A stretch of 64,000 nucleotides of DNA from Ignavibacteriota bacterium (GTDB taxonomy: Bacteria; Bacteroidota; Ignavibacteria; Ignavibacteriales; Melioribacteraceae): NCBI GenBank assembly GCA_002746605.1, contig PDPT01000039.1, forward strand, positions 1 to 64,000, given 5' to 3'. Of the stretch, positions 10,095-19,211 are shown one piece after another (the stretch's first letter is position 1; each line of letters begins with the position of its first letter). Position numbers and translations under genes: made by a program. Below the pieces are notes generated by a model. It did not search any database. It was given only the letters and a program-made list of their open reading frames with translations, and was not told the origin of the DNA.

Positions 10095-11894
10095 TTATAA
10101 TTTTAATACAATAACTCCTAAGGGTTTAATATTTATTTCTTCTTTTACATTTTCATTTGAAAGTAATTCTAAAGAATCAACTAACTCATTCGGTAATTTG
10201 TAAGTTATAACATTATCCGAATTATTTATCAAAACAACAATTTTAGAATTATTGTATTCTTTTACAAACTCCAATAAATTTTCATTATCGTTTTCAATAA
10301 AATTTATACTTCCTCTTCGTAGCTCAATATTTTCATTTCTTAACTTAATATGTTTTTGATACCAATTGAATAAAGACGAATCAAACTTTACTTTATTTAT
10401 TTCTCTTTTTTTCCCAAAAGGATGAGTCTTTTCATCTTCATATTTTACTTCGCTCCAAACCATAGGTTTTCTGCAATCGGGATCATCACCTCCCCACATT
10501 CCGGCTTCATCTCCGTAATAAATCATTGGTGCACCGGGCATAGTCATCTGCAAAGCAACAGCAAGTTTTTGAATTTCTCTTTCTTTCTCATTTGGTTTTC
10601 TTACGTCAAAGGTTGCTCTTTGTTGCGGATTTGCATTATGATCGTACCAATGATCCGGATTCACGATTAAAGATGCTAATCTTTCAGTATCATGGCTTCC
10701 AAGTAAATTCATAACTACATAAGTATTTTCACCATAATCTTTTTTAATTGATTTTATTGAATCAATAAATGCAACTTTTGAGATTTTATTTTTTCTATCG
10801 ATAATAAAATTTTTAATTGCTCGTGTAAATCTATAATTCATAACTGCATCAAACTGATCGCCCCGAAGCCACGGAGAAGCATTCATCATAACATTATTAT
10901 TCCAATCCTTCCACCAAATTTCTCCGGTAATGTAAGCATTAGGGTTTATTTCCTTAACCCATTTTCTGAACTTTTTCCAAAACTTATGATTTACCATTTC
11001 GGCAACATCCAAACGCCAGCCGTCAATTCCATCTTCAGGATTGCCGTCATTATTTGGGTCCATCCATCTTTTTAGAATATGATGAACATGTTCAGCAGCA
11101 TCATTTATAAGTCCGTTACTATCTTCTTTTATTTCTGGTAACTCTTTTACACCGTACCAACCGCTGTAATTAAACTCGTTACTATCTGTTTGGGGATTAT
11201 CAAAAGAATGAATCGTAAACCAGTTTTTATACTTTGACTCTTCTTGATTTTTAACTATATCCTTAAATGCCCAAAAAGTATTGCCGACATGATTAAAAAC
11301 TCCATCGATGATTACTTTAATATTTCTCTTGTGTGCTTCTTTTAATAGTGTTAAAAATAGACTGTCGGCTGTTGTCCATTGCCATGTCTCGGGATTTGAA
11401 GGATTTTCTTCTGTCCAAATTTCTCTATCTTTTTCGGGGTTTGGACCAAAATTATTATCAATATGATGATAGAATGTTGCATCGTATTTGTGCAGGGAAG
11501 GGGACTCAAACACAGGATTTAAATAAATTGCAGTAATTCCTAAGTTTTGCAGATAATCTAGTTTGCTAATTATACCTTGCAAATCACCGCCATAACGTCT
11601 TACACCTGCATTCCAATAGAAATCATGTTCATTTTCTTCCCAAGGCTGAAGTTTATACCAATCGGAGTTCCAAGGATGAATCTGCCAACCTTTGGGAATA
11701 AAATGAGGCCAGCCACCTTCTAAATCTTTGGGAGTGGGATCGTTATTTTTATCACCGTTATTAAATCTTTCCGGAAAAATTTGATACCAAATTGCATCTT
11801 TTGCCCAATCAGGTATGGTAATTTCTTCTTGTGAGAGTATGTTAGAATTTAAAACAATTAAAATTAAAGCAATATAAAATATTTTTCTTTTCAT
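10095..11894 (-). CDS. GH13 alpha-amylase family enzyme, neopullulanase/cyclomaltodextrinase-like
   Basis: A periplasmic enzyme that hydrolyses alpha-1,4 (and possibly alpha-1,6) linkages of maltodextrins. Numbering from an in-frame ATG at 11906, region I is DGVFNHVG (201-208), the nucleophile is Asp300 (DGWRLD), the acid/base is Glu329 (GEIWW) and the third carboxylate is Asp406 (GSHDTERL). The tail 'YYGDEAGMWGGDDPDCRKPM' is typical of neopullulanase-type GH13 members. I prefer the second ATG at 11894 (599 residues): GAGGAAAATT stands right before it, while that motif would overlap the first ATG. The signal peptide (MKRKIFYIALILIV...LSQ) has no lipobox, so it should be soluble in the periplasm. 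It converges on the SusCDE operon and likely processes what that operon imports. Confidence 0.92.
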   Translation of the reverse strand: MKRKIFYIALILIVLNSNILSQEEITIPDWAKDAIWYQIFPERFNNGDKNNDPTPKDLEGGWPHFIPKGWQIHPWNSDWYKLQPWEENEHDFYWNAGVRRYGGDLQGIISKLDYLQNLGITAIYLNPVFESPSLHKYDATFYHHIDNNFGPNPEKDREIWTEENPSNPETWQWTTADSLFLTLLKEAHKRNIKVIIDGVFNHVGNTFWAFKDIVKNQEESKYKNWFTIHSFDNPQTDSNEFNYSGWYGVKELPEIKEDSNGLINDAAEHVHHILKRWMDPNNDGNPEDGIDGWRLDVAEMVNHKFWKKFRKWVKEINPNAYITGEIWWKDWNNNVMMNASPWLRGDQFDAVMNYRFTRAIKNFIIDRKNKISKVAFIDSIKSIKKDYGENTYVVMNLLGSHDTERLASLIVNPDHWYDHNANPQQRATFDVRKPNEKEREIQKLAVALQMTMPGAPMIYYGDEAGMWGGDDPDCRKPMVWSEVKYEDEKTHPFGKKREINKVKFDSSLFNWYQKHIKLRNENIELRRGSINFIENDNENLLEFVKEYNNSKIVVLINNSDNVITYKLPNELVDSLELLSNENVKEEINIKPLGVIVLKL

Positions 11895-12014
11895 AATTTT
11901 CCTCATTTAACACTTTATTATTTCTATTAATTTACGAAAATGAATTAGAAATTTCTCGAAATAAAGTTAGGCGAATAACAAATTGATTTTTTAAGAGATT
12001 TCAATTAGTAATTA

Positions 12015-12046
12015 TTTGGTCTTGTTAAAAAAAATATTTACCTTTA
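12015..12046 (+). promoter_or_regulatory. Candidate Bacteroidota-type promoter for tRNA-Ser
   Basis: TTTG at 12015-12018 and TACCTTTA at 12039-12046, 20 bp apart, resemble the Bacteroidota sigma-ABfr consensus TTTG-N17-23-TAnnTTTG with one deviation in the last base. The tRNA begins about 30 bp downstream. Chance matches are common in such AT-rich DNA. Confidence 0.4.
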
Positions 12047-12077
12047 ATGTTCAAATATAATCTATTTGAGCTTAATT

Positions 12078-12167
12078 GGAGAGGTGGCAGAGTGGTTGAA
12101 TGCGGCGGTCTTGAAAACCGTTGAGGATTCACGTCCTCCGGGGGTTCGAATCCCTCCCTCTCCGCCA
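12078..12167 (+). tRNA. tRNA-Ser (anticodon UGA)
   Basis: A complete class II tRNA. The acceptor stem GGAGAGG (12078-12084) pairs with CCTCTCC (12157-12163), followed by discriminator G and an encoded CCA (12165-12167). The anticodon stem is GCGGT/ACCGT with loop CTTGAAA, putting anticodon TGA at 12112-12114. The long variable arm (GAGGATTCACGTCCTC) is characteristic of tRNA-Ser, and GGTTCGAATCC forms the T loop. It reads UCA and, by wobble, other UCN codons. Confidence 0.97.
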
Positions 12168-12371
12168 AAAATTTCTTTTTTTTCAAATCAGGCAAATAAT
12201 AACTGGGTTTTTATTTTAGAGGTATATAATTTTATATCGAATTAAACTTAAAACATATTTTAGAATTTACTAAAGACAATAATTATATAATAAAATTTAT
12301 TCTTTCAAACAATTGTAATTCTTTTTATTATTTTATAAATTAAATTTTTTACTTTTACGAATTAGCAAAAA

Positions 12372-12788
12372 ATGGTATCCAAAAACTTTTCAATAAATAG
12401 CGAATATCAAAATGTTAGCTCAGTTTGTTTTGTAGCAAAAACCTTTTGTGAAGAAAACGGTGTTTCGGACAGCACAGTTAGAGAAGTTGAATTATGTCTT
12501 GCCGAAGCTCTCAACAATATCATAAAACATTCCTATAAAGGTGAGCCGGGCAACAAAATTTATATTGATTTTACTCATAAAGAAGATGAGTTTAAAATTA
12601 AGTTAACTGATTTTGGTGAAGCACGAAAAAATTTGGATAAACCTACCTTAGAATTTGATCCGGAAGATATTGATAGTTTACCCGAAGGTGGTATGGGACT
12701 TTTTATCATCGATCAAATAATGAACAAAACTTCTTACGAAATTGAAGGCAATCAAAATATTTTTACAATGATTAAAAAGTATGATTAA
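12372..12788 (+). CDS. RsbW-like serine/threonine-kinase anti-sigma regulatory factor
   Basis: A 138-residue single-domain HATPase_c protein of the RsbW/SpoIIAB type. Such kinases bind a sigma factor or another target and phosphorylate an STAS-domain antagonist in a partner-switching circuit. The N box is seen as 'ELCLAEALNNIIKHSYKG' (about 41-58), the G1 region as 'LTDFGEA' and the G2 region as 'EGGMGLFIIDQIMN' (about 108-121). No STAS gene is adjacent. A SpoIIE-type phosphatase that could serve the same circuit lies at 40253. The Sel1-repeat gene follows after 10 bp, and further signalling genes follow that. The sigma factor or other target cannot be told from the window. Confidence 0.85.
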   Translation: MVSKNFSINSEYQNVSSVCFVAKTFCEENGVSDSTVREVELCLAEALNNIIKHSYKGEPGNKIYIDFTHKEDEFKIKLTDFGEARKNLDKPTLEFDPEDIDSLPEGGMGLFIIDQIMNKTSYEIEGNQNIFTMIKKYD

Positions 12789-12798
12789 TCTTTGAAAA

Positions 12799-14325
12799 AT
12801 GCGGCTTGTATTAAAGTTTGTTTTAGCTTTTTTTCTTACCTCTATAATTATTCTTCCTCAAGAAAAAATAATTCCCGAAGTTTATAAAAATAAAAATCGT
12901 AAAAGAAGAGCCTCTTTAATTGCACCTAAATATCCTTCTTACAGCCTGGCTGCAACTTTTTTATTAAAGGAGAAAGCAACTACAGGAGATCCTTTTGCTC
13001 AACACGAGTTAGGGCTTAGATACATTTTAGGCATAGGAGTTCCGTTGGATACATTAAGTGCGGCTGAGTGGATTGGAAAAGCTGCATCGAAAAGTTTACC
13101 CGCAGCAAATTTTAATTACGGAATAATGCTCCATAATGGAATAGGTGTTAAATGGAATCCCTTTGAAGCTTTTAAGAATTTTAAGGTTGCAGCCGAAAGC
13201 GGAATGGAGCAGGCACAGTATATAATCGGGTTAATGTACACCGATAATTTAATTGTTAGTAAAAATTTGGCTGAGGCTAAAAAGTGGCTTGTTAAATCAG
13301 CAGATAAAGGATTTGAAGATGCGGTTAAAGCTTTAAAGAAATTTAAAAAGCAAGGTTTAATTGGTACATACGATTCTCTTAAATCAAATTCTGAACAACA
13401 TGATGAAAGAAAAAATTATCGTACTTTTATTTCTAATGATTATGAGTTGGATTTTTATGATTTCGGAGACGATTCATTATCCAAAGCGGATGAGACAGAA
13501 CTTCTGAACGAAATATTATCTTCAGACAAAGAAGAGTTGAAAAGAAAATTAAAAGTAAGCAAATATGATTCTACAAATTCCGATACAACAGCTATAGATA
13601 TTATTAATTATGCTGCAAATTCCGGAAGTCCCGAAGCTATTTTAATAAAAGCAAGAATATTGAATAACGGAGTTGGTGTAAAGCCAAATCATATATTGGC
13701 GGCTTCTTATTTCTTAAAAGCTTTTAGATTAGGTTCGTACAAAGCAGCAGAGGAGTTGTTGGAAATTTCGCAAATAAATGATTTCTTTAAAAATCTAAAA
13801 AAAGAAGTTGATAGCGAAAATGCAGATGCAATGTATGTTTGGGCGGGTTTAATAGCTCTTGGTTTGGATTATAGATTAACAGAAAAGCAAGCTCTTGAAT
13901 TATTGTTGCGAGCAGAAAAGAAAAAACATATTTATTCCATAATTGAACTTGGACTTGCAAATTATTCCGGTTCACTAGTAAAAAAAGATTCACTAAAAGC
14001 GTTGGAATATTTTAAATTGGCTTCCGAGCTGGGAAGCGAGGAAGCTGCTGTAAGGCTTGCTCTTATCGAAATTCAATCGTATCAAGGTTCGAATATATAT
14101 AAGCAGATTAAATTACTAAGGCAGCAAGCTGATAAAGGTTCCGTATTGGCAGAAGCTGCTCTTGCTTATTGTTACGATAAAGGAATAGGATTTACAAAAA
14201 ATAAAAGCAAAGCTGCAATTTTTTATAGAAGAGCCGCACAAAGAGGAAATGAGGCAGCCTTTAATTCTCTTATTAAAATGTACAACGAGCTAAGACCTCC
14301 GGATGAGGAATTTATAATTTATTAG
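12799..14325 (+). CDS. Exported Sel1-like repeat (TPR-type) protein
   Basis: A 508-residue secreted or periplasmic protein with an N-terminal signal peptide (MRLVLKFVLAFFLTSIIILPQ). It has two blocks of Sel1-like repeats, each about 36 residues with the pattern A-x-x-x-LG-x-x-Y-x-x-G-x-G-V-x-x-D/N. Examples are 'AQHELGLRYILGIGVPLD', 'AQYIIGLMYTDNLIV' and 'AEAALAYCYDKGIGFTKN'. The blocks are separated by an acidic, less repetitive linker (about 195-265). Sel1 repeats form helical protein-interaction scaffolds, often in signalling pathways. The gene sits 10 bp behind the anti-sigma-like kinase and 71 bp before a histidine kinase. The partner is unknown. Confidence 0.85.
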   Translation: MRLVLKFVLAFFLTSIIILPQEKIIPEVYKNKNRKRRASLIAPKYPSYSLAATFLLKEKATTGDPFAQHELGLRYILGIGVPLDTLSAAEWIGKAASKSLPAANFNYGIMLHNGIGVKWNPFEAFKNFKVAAESGMEQAQYIIGLMYTDNLIVSKNLAEAKKWLVKSADKGFEDAVKALKKFKKQGLIGTYDSLKSNSEQHDERKNYRTFISNDYELDFYDFGDDSLSKADETELLNEILSSDKEELKRKLKVSKYDSTNSDTTAIDIINYAANSGSPEAILIKARILNNGVGVKPNHILAASYFLKAFRLGSYKAAEELLEISQINDFFKNLKKEVDSENADAMYVWAGLIALGLDYRLTEKQALELLLRAEKKKHIYSIIELGLANYSGSLVKKDSLKALEYFKLASELGSEEAAVRLALIEIQSYQGSNIYKQIKLLRQQADKGSVLAEAALAYCYDKGIGFTKNKSKAAIFYRRAAQRGNEAAFNSLIKMYNELRPPDEEFIIY

Positions 14326-14396
14326 TTGTATTTTAAAAACTAATCTTAAAATTAAAAGTAAATTTTCGATTATTTATAAATAAATTGAAAAAAATT

Positions 14397-15884
14397 ATGT
14401 CTTTAGCCAAAAAATTAAGAATAAATCATTCATTATTGAAGCCCCAAAAGAATTTTTATATATCCATAAAATATAAAATTGCTTTTATAGTAATTGTTCT
14501 CCTAGCAATTTGTTCTTTTTTTATAAACTACTATTTCCCTGAAAAAATTCTAGATGAAAAAATTAAAGTTTTACAACTAAATGCAAACTCTTCCGCAAAA
14601 ATGGCTGCTTACGGAATTGCTGCAGGAATTGAATTAAAAAATTATAAACCTTCTGATTCTGAAATAAAAGATCTTGTGGATAATACAAATCTTAAATATT
14701 TAATCATATTTAAGGATAATTCACTTTATTACGAGTTCAACTATCATCTGGCATCATTAAACAATTTTAAAAACTTTAATGTTGATCATAATCAAAACTT
14801 GTTAAAATCACATGCAGATATTGTTAGAAATGGCAGAAACATCGGAACACTTTATGTCGGTTTTTCAACAGAATTATTTTATTCTAATTTTGAAGAAGTA
14901 AAGGAATATTTTAGAAATGTAAGCCTCGGTATTTTTATTATCGGAAGCTTGATGAGTCTTTTAATTGCAAAAATTTTTACTAATCCTCTTAAAGAATTTG
15001 TAACAAGTGTAGATAAAATTTCAAAAGGAGATTTTACCGAAAAAGTAACAATAACCACGAATGATGAACTGGGTGTTTTGGCTAACTCTTTTAACAATAT
15101 GCTGGAAAAAATTTCAGAAAAAAATCTGAAAATGGATAAGATTAACAAAGAATTGGAAAAGAGAGTACACGATAGAACCGGTAAGTTTGAGGATTTACTT
15201 GTATCTCTTAAAAAGGAAAATGCTCAACGAAAGAAAGCAGAAGTGAAAATAAAACGTTCTTTAAATGAAAAAGAAATATTATTAAAGGAAATACATCACA
15301 GAGTAAAAAATAATCTTCAGATTGTTTCCAGTTTATTCTTTTTTCAAACCAAACAAATTAATGATCCCCAAATGTTAGATTTGTTAAGAGACGGACAAAA
15401 TAGAGTTAAATCGATGGCACTTATTCATGAAAAGCTTTATCAGTCAAGCGATTTGGCAAATGTTGATTTCAAAGAGTATATTAATAAACTATCTAATTTT
15501 TTATTCCAATCTTACAATATTAATAAATCTAAAATAAAGCTTAAAATAAATGTTCAAGATATTAAACTCGGTGTTGATATTGCTGTTCCCTGTGGTTTAA
15601 TTATTAATGAATTAATCTCTAATTCATTGAAGCATGGATTTCAAGATAATGATAGCGGCGTAGTCCAAATAACCATGGGATATCAGGAAGATAATAAACT
15701 AATGCTTAAAATAAACGATAATGGTAGCGGATTACCCGACAATTTTAACAGCGAAAAAACCGATTCATTAGGTCTGAAATTAGTTAATAATTTAACGACA
15801 CAACTAAACGGTAATATAAAATTTAAAAATAATAATGGAACAGAAGTAAAATTACTTTTTGAAACCCCTGAGGCTAAAAAATAA
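14397..15884 (+). CDS. Membrane histidine kinase, HAMP plus HisKA_2 type
   Basis: A sensor kinase with TM1 (about 25-45), an extracytoplasmic sensor region of about 125 residues, TM2 (about 174-192, GIFIIGSLMSLLIAKIF), a HAMP domain (about 193-245), a coiled-coil linker, a HisKA_2 dimerisation domain with EIHHRVKNNLQ (His300/301; the His before Arg is the likely phosphoacceptor) and a C-terminal HATPase_c domain (NELISNSLKHGF, DNGSGLP). HisKA_2 kinases often hand phosphate to stand-alone receivers. I use the ATG at 14397; an in-frame TTG at 14385 would add four residues. A receiver-PAS-kinase protein follows after 13 bp and is the obvious phosphotransfer partner. The signal sensed is unknown. 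Confidence 0.9.
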   Translation: MSLAKKLRINHSLLKPQKNFYISIKYKIAFIVIVLLAICSFFINYYFPEKILDEKIKVLQLNANSSAKMAAYGIAAGIELKNYKPSDSEIKDLVDNTNLKYLIIFKDNSLYYEFNYHLASLNNFKNFNVDHNQNLLKSHADIVRNGRNIGTLYVGFSTELFYSNFEEVKEYFRNVSLGIFIIGSLMSLLIAKIFTNPLKEFVTSVDKISKGDFTEKVTITTNDELGVLANSFNNMLEKISEKNLKMDKINKELEKRVHDRTGKFEDLLVSLKKENAQRKKAEVKIKRSLNEKEILLKEIHHRVKNNLQIVSSLFFFQTKQINDPQMLDLLRDGQNRVKSMALIHEKLYQSSDLANVDFKEYINKLSNFLFQSYNINKSKIKLKINVQDIKLGVDIAVPCGLIINELISNSLKHGFQDNDSGVVQITMGYQEDNKLMLKINDNGSGLPDNFNSEKTDSLGLKLVNNLTTQLNGNIKFKNNNGTEVKLLFETPEAKK

Positions 15885-15897
15885 TTAAGAAATTTTT

Positions 15898-17412
15898 ATG
15901 AATAAATCTAAAATTCTTATAGTAGAAGATGAAGTAATAATTGCAATGGAAATTGCAGATCGATTGCAATCTATGGGCTATGATGTTTTAAGGATAGTTG
16001 CTAACGGTAAGGATGCAATTGCTTGTGCCATTAATGAAAAGCCTGATCTGATATTAATGGATATTATGATTCAAGGACCAATCGATGGTATTGAAACAGC
16101 CACTAAAATTCAAGAAAGAATTAACATCCCCGTAATTTATTTAACTGCTAACGCAGATGAAGCCACGCTGGAAAGAGCAAAAGTTTCAGACGCTTTCGGA
16201 TATTTGATTAAACCTTTCGAGGAAAAAGAACTTAATACAACAATTGAAATGTCTTTATATAAGCACAGAATGGAACTTAAACTTCGTGAAAGTGAACAAA
16301 GATACAGAAGTTTAGTTAGTAATTCTTCAATTGGCATTTTTAGACTCAATAAAGAAGGTAAAATTGTACATGGTAATCCTGCTTTTATAAAGCTAGTGGG
16401 AAGTAATAAATTTAATGAAATTGCAGGTAAACCAATTTACAGATTCTTTGTTGGAGGTAAAGAAAAGTTTGATCATTTATGCCAAATTTGTAATAAAACA
16501 AATGAAGTAAAAAGATATAGAGTAGAAATACAAAATGGAAAACAAAACTTTGTTGTAAGCCTTAGTGGTAATACATTTAAAAATAATAAAGGTGAGATTG
16601 TTTATTTTGATGGTACAATGGAAGATGTAACTATGCAACAAAGGTACGAAGAAAAACTTGTTAAAGCTAAAGAAAAAGCTGAAGAATCTGATAGATTGAA
16701 AACAGAATTTCTTGCCGGAATGTCACACGAAATAAGAACACCCGTAAATACAATAATGAATTACTTATCACTTTTACGTGATAGCCTTACGGACATAGAA
16801 AAATCAACTTATGACGATGTTTTTAGTGCTATACAAGTTGGAAGTTTAAGACTTACAAGAACGATAGATTCTATAATAAACATGGCACAGTTTAGAGCGG
16901 GTACATTTGAAATATTTAAAAAAGAAATGGATCTTTATGAAGATGTTCTTAAAACTATTAATAAAGAATTTGAATATACGGCAAAACAACGAGGCTTAGA
17001 ACTTAAACTTACTAACTATGCAACTAATACGAAAATTTTTGGAGATAAATATTCCTTATCACAATTGTTTACCAATCTCGTTGATAACGGACTTAAATAT
17101 ACAGAAAAGGGTTCTGTAGAAATTAAAATTTATAATTTGGATAATGGCGGATTAGTTGTTGATATTAAGGATACCGGTATAGGAATTTCCGAAGAATTTT
17201 TGCCAATATTATTTAAACCTTTTTCTCAAGAAGAACAGGGCTATACAAGAAGCTTTGATGGTAACGGGCTAGGACTTGCATTAGTGCAAAAATATTGCGG
17301 GTTAAATGATGCAAAAATAAAAGTAAGAAGTAAAAAAGATGTAGGTACTATTTTTACTATTCAATTTTTGCAAAATGAATTAAATAGTAAAATTAAAGTT
17401 AAACAAAAGTAA
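15898..17412 (+). CDS. Hybrid signalling protein: receiver-PAS-HisKA-HATPase
   Basis: A cytoplasmic 504-residue reverse hybrid. An N-terminal response-regulator receiver (1-120; phosphoacceptor Asp55 in LILMDIM, conserved Lys in LIKPFEE) is followed by a PAS domain (about 130-255), a HisKA domain with MSHEIRTPVN (His277) and a HATPase_c domain (NGLKYTEKG, DTGIGI, GNGLGLALV). No transmembrane segment is visible. The likely flow is from the HisKA_2 kinase encoded 13 bp upstream to Asp55, changing the protein's own kinase activity. No output regulator with a DNA-binding domain lies nearby, so the final target is unknown. Confidence 0.9.
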   Translation: MNKSKILIVEDEVIIAMEIADRLQSMGYDVLRIVANGKDAIACAINEKPDLILMDIMIQGPIDGIETATKIQERINIPVIYLTANADEATLERAKVSDAFGYLIKPFEEKELNTTIEMSLYKHRMELKLRESEQRYRSLVSNSSIGIFRLNKEGKIVHGNPAFIKLVGSNKFNEIAGKPIYRFFVGGKEKFDHLCQICNKTNEVKRYRVEIQNGKQNFVVSLSGNTFKNNKGEIVYFDGTMEDVTMQQRYEEKLVKAKEKAEESDRLKTEFLAGMSHEIRTPVNTIMNYLSLLRDSLTDIEKSTYDDVFSAIQVGSLRLTRTIDSIINMAQFRAGTFEIFKKEMDLYEDVLKTINKEFEYTAKQRGLELKLTNYATNTKIFGDKYSLSQLFTNLVDNGLKYTEKGSVEIKIYNLDNGGLVVDIKDTGIGISEEFLPILFKPFSQEEQGYTRSFDGNGLGLALVQKYCGLNDAKIKVRSKKDVGTIFTIQFLQNELNSKIKVKQK

Positions 17413-17419
17413 ATTATGC

Positions 17420-18217
17420 ATGAAGAATATTAAAATTATAACACTAATAGTTTTAAGTATGGTGTTTTTTTATGCCTGCGAAAAAAGCGATAATGGAACA
17501 GAACCCGACGATAAAGACAACAACAATTTGACTTTATTGCTCCCTTACAAAATTGGTAATATTTATACATTTAATATTGATACATTAAATTTATCTACAC
17601 AGAGTTATGAAAATATAGGAACAAGAAAAACTACAGTACTTACCAAAATTGAAATAGATGATTACAGCAATATTTTATGTGAAAATAAATATTTTTTTCA
17701 AAATGTAACTCAAAGTTTTAATGTAATGTTTAAAGTATCCGAAACTGAAATTTCTTGTTATGCCGATACAATTGCAATTAAACAATTAGTTCCTGATTCT
17801 TTATCTCAAAATTTTCAACTAATTACAGATGGTACGTTTAATTTATTAAATAGAAATTATTCTGATAATGAGAGTTGGGTAGTTTATAAAGTTGCAGCTA
17901 AAACTTTGTTTGGTAAATTTAATATTTTGATTATTGATGGTAGTTACATTGGTGAAGAAGAAATAAAACTTAATGAGTTAAATAAAACGGTAACTGCAAA
18001 AAAAGTAGAATATTCAATTAAACTAAAAATCCCCGATATAAATAATCCTTTACAAACGCATACTAAAAATACTAAAGCTTATATCTGGTTTACACAAGAA
18101 TATGGAATTATAAAATTAGAAGGCTCTGCACTTTTAATTAATCCTATCGGCGGATATTTATTCACTCCTGCTGATTCAAGTAGAACGGTAAGGCATATTT
18201 TAACTGCATCCGAATAA
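17420..18217 (+). CDS. Lipoprotein of unknown function
   Basis: A 265-residue lipoprotein with signal peptide MKNIKIITLIVLSMVFFYAC (Cys20). The mature part is a beta-rich domain opening 'LLPYKIGNIYTFNID', a pattern seen in many uncharacterised Bacteroidota/Ignavibacteria lipoproteins that carry a measured-looking repeat of beta strands. No catalytic motif is visible. It starts 7 bp after the hybrid kinase and may be co-transcribed with it. Confidence 0.7.
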   Translation: MKNIKIITLIVLSMVFFYACEKSDNGTEPDDKDNNNLTLLLPYKIGNIYTFNIDTLNLSTQSYENIGTRKTTVLTKIEIDDYSNILCENKYFFQNVTQSFNVMFKVSETEISCYADTIAIKQLVPDSLSQNFQLITDGTFNLLNRNYSDNESWVVYKVAAKTLFGKFNILIIDGSYIGEEEIKLNELNKTVTAKKVEYSIKLKIPDINNPLQTHTKNTKAYIWFTQEYGIIKLEGSALLINPIGGYLFTPADSSRTVRHILTASE

Positions 18218-18253
18218 AAAAGACAGTCTTGAATTGGCTTTAATCTGCAAGGA

Positions 18254-18280
18254 TTGAGAACATATCTTTCTATAATTTTG
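18254..18280 (+). promoter_or_regulatory. Candidate TTG/TAnnTTTG promoter
   Basis: TTG at 18254-18256 and an exact TAnnTTTG (TAATTTTG, 18273-18280) are separated by 16 bp, slightly shorter than the usual 17-23. They lie 38 bp upstream of the ATG at 18318. Confidence 0.4.
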
Positions 18281-18317
18281 TAACAAAAAATTTCACAGAA
18301 GTTTAATATATTACCTT

Positions 18318-19160
18318 ATGAAAAAATTTATACTTTCGGCTGTAACAATACTTTTTTTACTTTTGGGTGGTTTCTTTTTAGGTGGTTTTTTATTAACTAA
18401 TCATAGTACTAACAAAAAGATTAATGAAATAAAAAATACTACAGACTTTACTAAAAAAGAATCTTTTTCCTATTCAATTATAGAGAATCAACCGAGTATT
18501 ATACAGAACTATATAAAAGCAGTATTAAAAGATAGTTTGTCTATTCCTAATTTTGCAACAATAAATTTTATGGGCAAACTTAAAACTGATTTAAATTCAG
18601 AGTGGCAGCCTGTGGAAGTTTCGGCTTATTTTAATTTACAGAAACCAAATTATTTATGGTTTTCGGAAATGGCAAAATCAAAACTATTTTCTATAAAAAC
18701 TATTGAGAGCTACTGCAATAATAAGGCGAATGTATTAATCAAGCTTGCTTCCAGCATAACTATTGGCGATTCTTGGGGAAAAGAAATTGATAAAAGTAGT
18801 TTGTTCAGGTATTTGTCCATGTCGGTTTACTATCCTTTTAACTTAATACAAAGTGAAAATTTAATTTGGAGTGTGCTTGATTCAAATATAGTGGAAATCA
18901 AATTTCAAGAGGGCGAATCTTCAATTGTAGCTAAACTCTATTTTGATGAAAACAATTTGATTTCAAAAATTGAGACTAAAGATAAATACAAAGCTGTTTT
19001 TAATGATTATGAAGAATCACTATATACTATTTATTATAGTGAATATAAAACTTTGGATAATGGTTACAAAGTTCCAAATAAATTTGAGCTTGAATGGAAT
19101 TTATCTTCAGGAAAGTTTAAGTATGGAATTTTTGAACTTAAAAATATAAAATATGAATAA
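18318..19160 (+). CDS. Membrane-anchored protein resembling the DUF6544/DUF6920 group
   Basis: A 280-residue protein with one N-terminal membrane segment (about 4-27, rich in Leu/Gly/Phe) and a beta-rich extracytoplasmic domain. Its order of short patterns ('QNYIKAVLKDS', then 'INFMGKL', then a Trp-containing 'SEWQPVEVSAYF', then 'LFRYLSMSVYYPFNL', then 'LYFDENNLISKIETKDKY') matches what I recall of the DUF6544/DUF6920 family, which is found across bacteria without a known function. A hairpin terminator follows at 19165. The family assignment is from memory of patterns and is moderately sure. Confidence 0.65.
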   Translation: MKKFILSAVTILFLLLGGFFLGGFLLTNHSTNKKINEIKNTTDFTKKESFSYSIIENQPSIIQNYIKAVLKDSLSIPNFATINFMGKLKTDLNSEWQPVEVSAYFNLQKPNYLWFSEMAKSKLFSIKTIESYCNNKANVLIKLASSITIGDSWGKEIDKSSLFRYLSMSVYYPFNLIQSENLIWSVLDSNIVEIKFQEGESSIVAKLYFDENNLISKIETKDKYKAVFNDYEESLYTIYYSEYKTLDNGYKVPNKFELEWNLSSGKFKYGIFELKNIKYE

Positions 19161-19164
19161 AGAT

Positions 19165-19203
19165 AAAAGCCTGCTAATTATTTTTAACTAACAGGTTTTA
19201 TTT
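19165..19203 (+). terminator. Imperfect hairpin terminator between convergent genes
   Basis: AAAAGCCTGcTAaTTA / TAacTAaCAGG-TTTTATTT forms an imperfect stem (one bulge, two mismatches) with a U-rich 3' side, directly after the stop at 19160. It faces the convergent gene ending at 19212 and may serve both. Confidence 0.6.
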
Positions 19204-19211
19204 ATCTCGAA

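Noticed and set aside
18218..18260. Possible terminator after the lipoprotein at 17420
   Set aside because: GACAGTC and CTTGAA...CTGCAAG pairings are short and no T run follows.
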